NCBI RefSeq assembly: GCF_036174265.1
Contig: NZ_CP108055.1
Span: 1,674,001 to 1,738,000, forward strand
DNA: 64,000 nucleotides
Source: Streptomyces sp. NBC_00285
GTDB lineage: Bacteria > Actinomycetota > Actinomycetes > Streptomycetales > Streptomycetaceae
Reading direction: 5' to 3'
The notes below the pieces were generated by a model. That model did no database searches and was not told the DNA's origin. It was given only the letters and a program-made list of their open reading frames with translations. Both the position numbers and the translations under genes were made by a program. Positions 34,168-40,877 of this stretch are shown here, in pieces (the first letter of the stretch is position 1; each line of letters begins with the position of its first letter).

Positions 34168-36273
34168 TCACAGCGCCGCGCTCAGCCGGAGGAGTACCGC
34201 CGTGTCGGTGCGCGGAAGACGGATCGTGAGCTTCGCTTCGGCCGCGTCCCACTCCGTCGTGGCGTCGGCTGTCGTGGGCTGAAGCACCTCCGGGCGCAAC
34301 GGGACACCGCGCAGGTGGGGAAGCGTGAGCGTCCGGCTCTCCGGGACGCCGTCCCGGTCCCGGCGCCACACGGCGACGAAGGTGGACGACTGCCCCTTGA
34401 GGCCGTGGGCGATCCAGGCGTCCTCCCAGTCCGGCAGCCCCAGTGGCCACAAGGGATGCGCGTCGGCGATCTCCGGCCGGATGTCCTTGTAGACGCCGAT
34501 CGCCGCGCGTACGAGCTCGAACTGCTCGTCGCTCATGCGGTCGAGGAAGCCGGAGAGGTGCACCCGGCCCAGGAGCGCCCCGGTGAGGGTGAAGGCGATC
34601 CGGTCAAGGGTGTGGTCGGGCTGCGGGTAGGCCCACACGGCCGCCTGTTCGGGCGTCGCGGCGGTGGCGGCCGCGGCGGCGATGGGCGGATAGCGCAGGG
34701 GGTCCTGCTGGTCGCTGGTGGACTGGATCTGGGCCACGGCGAGCTGGGCGTAGTCCATGCGCAGGCCGCCGGAGCCGCAGTTCTCCAGGACCAGGTCGGG
34801 GTACCGGTCAAGGAGACCGTTCATCCAGTCGAGGTGGGCGCGGTGGTGTCCGAGCAGTCCGGCGCCGGGGCTCTCCGGGCCGCTCTCCGTGCCGGGGCCG
34901 ATGTTGATGTTGTAGTCGAGCTTGAGGTACCCGACGCCCCACTCGCCGACCAGCCGGTCCACGACCGCGTCGAGGTGGGCCCGGGCGGCGGGGTGGCGCA
35001 GGTCGAGGTGGTGCCGGCCGTGTTCCGTCACCCGCAGGCCACCGCGCCGGAAGAACGCCTCCGCCGGCAGGGTGTGGGCCAACGGGCTGCGCACGCCCAC
35101 GACTTCGGGCTCGAGCCACAGTCCCGGGACCATGCCGTGGCGTCGTATCGCTTCCAGCACCTCCTGGATGCCGCCGGGGAAACGTCCCTGGGCGGGCTCC
35201 CACGCGCCGACCGCGTCCCACCAGCCCTGGGCGTCGTCGTCGTACCACCCGGCGTCGATGACGAAGACCTCGGAGCCGGCCTTCCCCGCCGCCTCGATGA
35301 GCGGCAGGAGCCTCTCGGTGGTCGGGTCGCCCATGAGGGTGTTCATGTAGTCGTTGTAGATCACCGGGAGGGCGCGCAGGTCGGGGTGTGCGCGGCGGAT
35401 CAGCCTGCGGTAGTCGGTGAGTTCACCGAAGGCCGCATCGAGGCCGCCGCTCTCGGCGCGGACCAGGACGGCGGGAACCGTGCGGAAGTCCTCGCCGGGC
35501 GCGAGGGTGTGCCGCCACTGGTGGTGGGCGTCGTCGGGGCCGAACAGGGCGGTATAGGCGACGCCTTCGCGTTCTCCGCTCTCGAAGCGCCACCCCGCGC
35601 TGGACTCGATCTGCCACAGCCAGGTGCGGCCGGAGCGGTCGGTGAGCGCGCCGATCGGCAGGTGGCGGCCGGTGGACCAGCTGCCCTGTGAGTAGCGCTC
35701 GAAGCAGCCGCGCCCCTCGTGACCGTGGGCGAACCGGCTCAGCGGGACGACCTGGTCGCGGAAGGGAGCCCTGTGCCACCGGCATTCGGCGAGCCAGTCG
35801 TTGTCCGCCCAGTGCAGGGTCAGTCCGTCGAGACCGGCGTCCTCGTCGGTGATGCCGCCGAGGGTCAGGGTGCTCACGCTCTCCAGCCGCAGCGGTGCGC
35901 CGCCCTCGTTGACCAGACGCACCCGCGAGCGCAGGAAACCGGCACCGGAAGCGGTCTCCAGGGTGACCTCGGCGACCAGACCGGTCTCCGGATCGGCCAG
36001 CCGGATCGTCGTACGCTCCCGGTTTCCCTCCCGGACGCTCTCGTGGTCGCGGTAGGTGAGGCGGTCGCCGATCGCGGTCTCGATGAAGCGCTCACCCGAC
36101 CACAGGCGTCCGTGACCGGTGGCGGTGATCTCCACGACGGGCACCAGGCCCGCCCAGTCCTGGCCCAACGCCCCCAGCCGGACCGAGCCCGTGGCGTCCA
36201 GGACGGCGTGCAGCCCGAGTTCCGGGTGCGACCAGAGACGGGATCTCTCGAGTGTTCCGACGACTGCGGTCAA
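34168..36273 (-). CDS. GH36 alpha-galactosidase
   Basis: 701 residues, cytoplasmic. Expected length and layout for GH36: N-terminal beta-sandwich (about 1-320), TIM barrel (about 325-640), C-terminal beta domain. Catalytic landmarks are GYLKLDYNIN (Asp nucleophile, about residue 450) and STSDQQDPLRYP (Asp acid/base, about 515), plus WLEPEVVG and DAGWYDDDAQGW. It hydrolyses terminal alpha-1,6-linked galactose in melibiose, raffinose or galactomannan fragments, retaining configuration. TTG 36273 is taken as start (AAGGGG eight bases upstream, conserved N-terminus). Divergent from the LacI gene of locus B with two palindromic operators near that promoter. Confidence 0.92.
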   Translation of the reverse strand: MTAVVGTLERSRLWSHPELGLHAVLDATGSVRLGALGQDWAGLVPVVEITATGHGRLWSGERFIETAIGDRLTYRDHESVREGNRERTTIRLADPETGLVAEVTLETASGAGFLRSRVRLVNEGGAPLRLESVSTLTLGGITDEDAGLDGLTLHWADNDWLAECRWHRAPFRDQVVPLSRFAHGHEGRGCFERYSQGSWSTGRHLPIGALTDRSGRTWLWQIESSAGWRFESGEREGVAYTALFGPDDAHHQWRHTLAPGEDFRTVPAVLVRAESGGLDAAFGELTDYRRLIRRAHPDLRALPVIYNDYMNTLMGDPTTERLLPLIEAAGKAGSEVFVIDAGWYDDDAQGWWDAVGAWEPAQGRFPGGIQEVLEAIRRHGMVPGLWLEPEVVGVRSPLAHTLPAEAFFRRGGLRVTEHGRHHLDLRHPAARAHLDAVVDRLVGEWGVGYLKLDYNINIGPGTESGPESPGAGLLGHHRAHLDWMNGLLDRYPDLVLENCGSGGLRMDYAQLAVAQIQSTSDQQDPLRYPPIAAAAATAATPEQAAVWAYPQPDHTLDRIAFTLTGALLGRVHLSGFLDRMSDEQFELVRAAIGVYKDIRPEIADAHPLWPLGLPDWEDAWIAHGLKGQSSTFVAVWRRDRDGVPESRTLTLPHLRGVPLRPEVLQPTTADATTEWDAAEAKLTIRLPRTDTAVLLRLSAAL

Positions 36274-36407
36274 CGCAATTTCCCCTTCCGGGATGGTTCG
36301 GTACTGCGACGGTCTCGTAAGCGATGAGCTGGGGATTTCCGCTCGGCGGGAGAGAGTCGGCCTCGTCGGCGGTTGTGTTTGAAAGGTAAATCCCCGGTTA
36401 CGGTCTC

Positions 36408-36436
36408 TTGACGCCCGCGATGTGACCGCTCACAAT
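36408..36436 (+). promoter_or_regulatory. Promoter of the leaderless LacI gene (locus B)
   Basis: TTGACG (36408-36413), 17-base spacer, CACAAT (36431-36436), six bases, then the A of ATG 36443. The spacing puts transcription start on the start codon itself. Confidence 0.75.
36421..36434. promoter_or_regulatory. LacI operator 1, TGTGACCGCTCACA
   Basis: 14-base inverted repeat with one central mismatch lying in the spacer and -10 of the LacI promoter. Pairs with a perfect copy 27 bases downstream. Confidence 0.85.
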
Positions 36437-36442
36437 CCTCGC

Positions 36443-37513
36443 ATGGTTGTGACCGGTCACACAAGCTTCGGCGGCCAGACCGCCCCCTCCCCGGGGCAGC
36501 ACAGACCCGCCAGCATCCGCGATGTCGCCCAGGCGGCAGGCGTCTCCTACCAGACCGTTTCGAGGGTCATCAACGGCCGTCCGAACGTGAAGGAGGAGAC
36601 CCGCGGACGCGTCGAAGCGGCTGTCCGTGCCCTGGGGTTCAGGCGGAACGCCACCGCGTTCGCCCTGGCCAGCGGGGTGACCCGAGCGGTCACGGTCCTC
36701 ACCTCCAACACCGTCCTCCACGGCTACGCGGCCACCCTGCAGGGTCTGGAGGAAGCGTCCCGCTCCGCCGGCTACGCACTCGGCGTGCGGGTGGTGACCC
36801 CCGAGGACGACCTGGACCGTACGGTCGCCACGGCCGCCGACACCGGTGGCGGTCTGGTGGTCATCGGCTACGACCGGCTCGGCGCCGCCGTACTGGACCG
36901 GGTGCCGGCGCAGGTGCCGTGCGCGGCGCTGGTGGAGGCGCCGCCGCCCGGCCACACGCCCGGCCGTCCGGCGGTGTGGGCCGACGACCGGGAGGCGGCC
37001 CGTGCAGCCACCGAACACCTCCTCGGGCTCGGGCACCCGACCGTGCACTACGTCGCGATCCCCGCCTCGACCGGAACCCGGCGCTCGGCGGCACCCCGCG
37101 CCGAGGGCTGGCGCCAGGCTCTCAAGGCGGCGGGCGTGACTCCTCCCCCGCCCTGCGGCCGGGGCTGGGACGCGCAGGCCGGATACGAGGCGGGGAGGAA
37201 GCTCGCCGGGAACCCGGACGTCACCGCGATCCTGTGCGGCAACGACGACCTGGCGCTGGGTGTCCTGCGGGCTCTGCACCACGCCGGCCTGCGGGTTCCT
37301 CAGGACGTCAGTGTCATCGGTTTCGACGACGCCCCGCACTCCGCCTTCCTCACCCCCTCCCTCACCACGGTCCGCATGGACTTCCACGGTCTGGGCCGCG
37401 CCGCCTTCGGGCTGCTGCGGGCCCAGCTCGACACCGACCGGCACGAACCCCCGCCCCCGCCGGCCGCACCGACGCTCGTCCACCGCGAGAGCGCCGGTCC
37501 GCACCGTTCCTGA
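36443..37513 (+). CDS. LacI-family repressor of locus B
   Basis: 356 residues from ATG 36443. There is no ribosome site, and the -10 box places the transcript's first base on this ATG, so it is probably leaderless. The helix-turn-helix is ASIRDVAQAAGVSYQTVSRV, followed by GFRRNATAFALASGVT; the effector domain contains ILCGNDDLALGVLRAL and VIGFDDAPHSAFLTPS. GTG codons at 36422 and 36449 are other possible starts. The operator pair brackets the start codon, so autorepression is likely; the same protein presumably controls the divergent alpha-galactosidase and the importer and secreted glycosidase downstream. Confidence 0.92.
   Translation: MVVTGHTSFGGQTAPSPGQHRPASIRDVAQAAGVSYQTVSRVINGRPNVKEETRGRVEAAVRALGFRRNATAFALASGVTRAVTVLTSNTVLHGYAATLQGLEEASRSAGYALGVRVVTPEDDLDRTVATAADTGGGLVVIGYDRLGAAVLDRVPAQVPCAALVEAPPPGHTPGRPAVWADDREAARAATEHLLGLGHPTVHYVAIPASTGTRRSAAPRAEGWRQALKAAGVTPPPPCGRGWDAQAGYEAGRKLAGNPDVTAILCGNDDLALGVLRALHHAGLRVPQDVSVIGFDDAPHSAFLTPSLTTVRMDFHGLGRAAFGLLRAQLDTDRHEPPPPPAAPTLVHRESAGPHRS
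36448..36461. promoter_or_regulatory. LacI operator 2, TGTGACCGGTCACA, inside the coding start
   Basis: Perfect 14-base palindrome five bases after the A of the LacI ATG, that is, inside codons 2-7. Same half-sites as the copy at 36421-36434, one helical-turn multiple (27 bases) away. Confidence 0.88.
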
Positions 37514-37620
37514 ACCGGACCGGCACCCGGCCCCCTGATCCCCACAGCACGGACCGCCCCACAGCACGACCCTCAGCAGTACCGCACCACCCAACCCTCC
37601 GTACGACCAAGGATTCCGCC

Positions 37621-38931
37621 ATGAGAAGAGCCGTCTCCGTCCTTGCCACCGCCTGTGTCATCGGGCTGACCGCCACCGCGTGCAGCGACAGCACCGCCGG
37701 CGGCACCGGCGCCGCACCGACCGGGTCGGTCGACGCCACCGCCTCCCTCAAGGGCGTCAAGCTGACGATGTGGGTCGCCCAGAACAGCGTCTCCGAGCCC
37801 AAGCAGGCCATCGACGCGTTCGAGAAGGCCACCGGCGCCAAGATCACCACCGAGGTGATCCCCGACCCCTACGAGTCGAACGTGCCGACCAAGCTCGCCT
37901 CGGGCACCAAGCCGGACCTGATGTTCTGGCAGCCCACGGGCAGCACCCTGCCGTTCATCCAGCCGGCCCAGAACCTGCTCCAGCTCGACAACGAGGACTG
38001 GGTCTCCAAGCTCGGCAAGACGGAGCAGGGCCTCGGCCAGGTCGACGGCCACCGCTACGCCGCGATCGTCACCAGCCCCGCGGTGCTCGGCGTGTACTAC
38101 AACAAGGCCGTCTTCAAGAAGGCCGGCATCACCACGATGCCGACCAGCTACGACGACATGCTCACCGACGCGAAGACGATCAAGTCGAAGACGGGCGTGG
38201 CCCCGTTCTTCGAGGTCGGCGGCGACAAGTGGCCGCTGCAGTGGCAGGTGCAGCTCCAGATGACGGACCTGCCGCAGAGCTTCTGGGACAACCTGAACAA
38301 GAACAAGGACTCCTGGACCAACAAGACCATCGTCGACGCCATCACCAAGTACAAGACGAAGGTCCTCGACGGCGGGCTGGCCCAGAAGAACTACAAGACC
38401 GCGACCTTCGTGGACCAGGGCAAGGCGATCATGGACGGCAGCGCGGCGATGGCCGTGAACGTCACCGCGCTCCAGTCCGAGATCCAGGCGACCTCCAGCA
38501 CCGCGGAGATGGACCAGAAACTGGGCTGGTTCCCCCTCTCCAACACCGCCGCCAAGGCCGAGTACTCGCCCGACCAGACCAACGGCGTGGTCGCCTTCAA
38601 CACCGGTGACGACAAGCGCCAGAACGCCGCCCGGCAGTTCCTGTCCTTCTGGCTCGGCAAGGACTACCCGGCCTACATCGCGGCCAACAAGCTCGTCTCC
38701 GTCCAGCCGGCCGTACCCAACCCCGCCGGACTGCCGCAGACCGCGATCACTCAGTCCGAGGCGCTGGCCACCGCGCAGGGCGTCTTCCAGGTCAAGGCAC
38801 TGACCGCGCCCGACATGCACCTCGCCCTCGCCGACATGATCTACGGCAAGAAGACCCCCAAGCAGGTCGCCCAGGCCGCCCAGGACCAGTTCGTGCAGGT
38901 CCTCAAGGCCCGCGGCGTCTCCGGCTTCTGA
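37621..38931 (+). CDS. Sugar-binding lipoprotein of ABC importer (locus B)
   Basis: 436 residues, start ATG 37621 (AAGGA upstream). Lipobox TATAC at about residue 18-22. SBP_bac_1-type features: LTMWVAQNSVSEPKQAIDAF, VLGVYYNKAVFKKAG, FVDQGKAIMDGSAAMAVNV, and NGVVAFNTGDDKRQNAARQF. It follows the LacI gene by 107 bases with no promoter recognised, so it may be read from the LacI promoter. A stem-loop follows the gene. Ligand probably a galactose-containing oligosaccharide, judged from the neighbouring alpha-galactosidase. Confidence 0.92.
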   Translation: MRRAVSVLATACVIGLTATACSDSTAGGTGAAPTGSVDATASLKGVKLTMWVAQNSVSEPKQAIDAFEKATGAKITTEVIPDPYESNVPTKLASGTKPDLMFWQPTGSTLPFIQPAQNLLQLDNEDWVSKLGKTEQGLGQVDGHRYAAIVTSPAVLGVYYNKAVFKKAGITTMPTSYDDMLTDAKTIKSKTGVAPFFEVGGDKWPLQWQVQLQMTDLPQSFWDNLNKNKDSWTNKTIVDAITKYKTKVLDGGLAQKNYKTATFVDQGKAIMDGSAAMAVNVTALQSEIQATSSTAEMDQKLGWFPLSNTAAKAEYSPDQTNGVVAFNTGDDKRQNAARQFLSFWLGKDYPAYIAANKLVSVQPAVPNPAGLPQTAITQSEALATAQGVFQVKALTAPDMHLALADMIYGKKTPKQVAQAAQDQFVQVLKARGVSGF

Positions 38932-38999
38932 CCGGTACACCCCCAGCCAGTCCCCTCCCCGGGCCGCCCGTCGGTGGCGTGCCCGGGGTCCCGTACCGG
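38932..38999 (+). repeat. Intercistronic stem-loop after the binding-protein gene
   Basis: Outer pair CCGGTAC (38932-38938) with GTACCGG (38993-38999) and inner pair CCCCGGGC (38957-38964) with GCCCGGGG (38981-38988). Directly after the stop and ending at the ribosome site of the next gene. Such structures protect binding-protein mRNA or reduce read-through to the permeases. Confidence 0.65.
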
Positions 39000-39009
39000 A
39001 GGTTGAATC

Positions 39010-39966
39010 GTGGCGGACACTGCCACCCTGGGCGTCAAGGACGCCACGCGCGCACAGGAAGCGGACCGGGCCACGCGTCCCGGCCGGCGCGGGCGGTCCC
39101 GTCGCAGGGCCAACCAGCCATGGTGGTTCGCGGTGCCCGCGCTCGCCGTGTTCGGTGTGTTCTTCCTGCTGCCGAACCTGCTGAACTTCGTCTACCCGTT
39201 CACCAACTGGTCGGCGTTCCACCCGCAGATCAGCTTCGTGGGCTTCTCGAACTTCTCCACGATCCTGCACGACGGGTCGATGGTCCGGGACATCCGCATC
39301 ACCCTGGAGTACGCGGTCCTCGTGGCCGTCTTCCAGAACGGATTCGGTCTCGGGCTCGCCCTGCTCCTCGAACGCGACACCCGCTTCAACCGCTTCTTCC
39401 GCGCGGTGTTCTTCCTGCCGGTGTTGATCTCCGCCCTGGCGGTGGGCTACATCTTCCGGGCCCTGCTCGCCCAGGACGGGGCACTGAACAGCGTGCTGTC
39501 GTCCCTGGCCGGGCACCCCGTCGACACGCCCTGGCTCGGCTCGACCACCTGGACGCTGGTCGTGGTCACCCTGATCCACGGCTGGAAGTGGATGGGCCTG
39601 GCCATGCTGATCTACCTGGCGGGCCTCAAGAGCATGCCGGGTGACGTGCTGGAGGCGGCCCGGATCGACGGGGCGGGCGGCTGGCGCACCTTCTGGTCGA
39701 TCAGGTTCCCGCTGCTGGCACCCGCGGTGACATTCAACGTGACCACCGCGCTGATCGGCTCCATGAACACCTTCGACATCGTCCAGGCCACCACCGCGGG
39801 CGGCCCGGGCAGTGAGACCGAGGTGTTCAACATCTACATGTTCCGCATCTTCGGCCAGGGGCTCTACGCGCAGGCCTCCGCGATGAGCCTGGTGCTCTTC
39901 CTCATCGTCGTCGTCCTCGCCGTGCCCGTCATCGTCGGCCTGCGCCGCAGGGAGAACAACCAGTGA
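39010..39966 (+). CDS. Sugar ABC transporter permease (MalF type, locus B)
   Basis: 318 residues from GTG 39010 with CCGGAGG upstream. An Arg-rich cytoplasmic tail of about 35 residues, then six membrane helices. Typical blocks are VFFLLPNLLNFVYPFTNWSA, FVGFSNFSTIL, FFRAVFFLPVLIS and the coupling motif DVLEAARIDGAGGWRTFWSI at about 213-232. Its stop overlaps the next permease start by four bases. No ATPase is encoded, as usual for MsiK-served importers. Confidence 0.92.
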   Translation: MADTATLGVKDATRAQEADRATRPGRRGRSRRRANQPWWFAVPALAVFGVFFLLPNLLNFVYPFTNWSAFHPQISFVGFSNFSTILHDGSMVRDIRITLEYAVLVAVFQNGFGLGLALLLERDTRFNRFFRAVFFLPVLISALAVGYIFRALLAQDGALNSVLSSLAGHPVDTPWLGSTTWTLVVVTLIHGWKWMGLAMLIYLAGLKSMPGDVLEAARIDGAGGWRTFWSIRFPLLAPAVTFNVTTALIGSMNTFDIVQATTAGGPGSETEVFNIYMFRIFGQGLYAQASAMSLVLFLIVVVLAVPVIVGLRRRENNQ

Positions 39967-40817
39967 CCACCATCGGCGCGTTCGCGCCCGTCCACCGGCG
40001 CCCCTGGCGCTGGGTGCAGCCCGTCGTCGTGCTGCTGACCGCCGCCGTGACCATCGGCATCCCGCTGTGGCTGGTCGCGGTGACCTCGGTCAAGCCGCAG
40101 GCCGAGGCCATCAAGCCCAACCTGTCCCTGCCCCACCACGTCCAGGCCGCCGCCAACTACAAGCAGACCTTCGACGAGGGCAAGGTCGTCCAGGGCTTTG
40201 TGAACAGCCTGTTGGTGGTGGCCCCTTCGGTGGTGCTCGTCCTGCTCCTCGGGGCCGGCGCCGCCTGGGTGTTCGCCCGGCGCAAGGGGCGGCTGGTCAA
40301 CGCCCTGTACGCGCTGAGCATCAGCGGTCTGCTGCTGCCTCCCGCGGTGATCACCATCGTGATGGAGCTGCGCCAGCTCGGCCTGGCCGGCACCCGGCCC
40401 GGCATGATCGGCGTCTACGCCGGGATGTACCTGTCGACGTCGATCTTCTTCATGACCGGGTTCATCCGCGCGCTCCCCGAGGAGTTGGAGGAGGCCGCGC
40501 GCATGGACGGCGCCGGTCCGCTGCGGGTCTTCTGGCAGATCATCCTGCCGCTGCTCAGGCCGGTCATCGCCACCGCGACGATCATGGTGATGCTGTTCGC
40601 CTGGAGCGACATCTTCTACGCCTTCTTCGTCCTCGGCAGCGGCGACCAGGCCACCCTGCCGCTCAACCTCTACCAGGTCGCCAGCGCCCAGCTGTACCTC
40701 AACAACTGGCATCTGATCTTCGCCTACGTCGTGATGATGAGCCTTCCCATGGTGCTCGTCTTCGTGATCGCGCAGCGCCGCATCGTCTCCGGCATCACCA
40801 GCGGCGCCGTCAAGTAA
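39963..40817 (+). CDS. Sugar ABC transporter permease (MalG type, locus B)
   Basis: 284 residues, GTG 39963 overlapping the previous stop. Six membrane helices; typical blocks VTSVKPQAEAIKPN, FMTGFIRALPEELEEAARMD (coupling helix) followed by GAGPLRVFWQIILPLLRPVI and the C-terminal RRIVSGITSGAVK. Partner of the upstream permease and lipoprotein in oligosaccharide uptake. Confidence 0.92.
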   Translation: MTTIGAFAPVHRRPWRWVQPVVVLLTAAVTIGIPLWLVAVTSVKPQAEAIKPNLSLPHHVQAAANYKQTFDEGKVVQGFVNSLLVVAPSVVLVLLLGAGAAWVFARRKGRLVNALYALSISGLLLPPAVITIVMELRQLGLAGTRPGMIGVYAGMYLSTSIFFMTGFIRALPEELEEAARMDGAGPLRVFWQIILPLLRPVIATATIMVMLFAWSDIFYAFFVLGSGDQATLPLNLYQVASAQLYLNNWHLIFAYVVMMSLPMVLVFVIAQRRIVSGITSGAVK

Positions 40818-40843
40818 GCCCACCCCCGCAGTAGCACCACGAG

Positions 40844-40865
40844 CCTCCCGCAACGGTGCGGGAGG
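40844..40865 (+). promoter_or_regulatory. Hairpin covering part of a ribosome-binding site
   Basis: Perfect 9-bp stem CCTCCCGCA-ACGG-TGCGGGAGG. Its 3' arm contains the first GGAGG of the GGAGGAGGAG run that serves the glycosidase gene at 40878. Folding would mask one ribosome-site copy. Confidence 0.55.
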
Positions 40866-40877
40866 AGGAGGTCTGCC

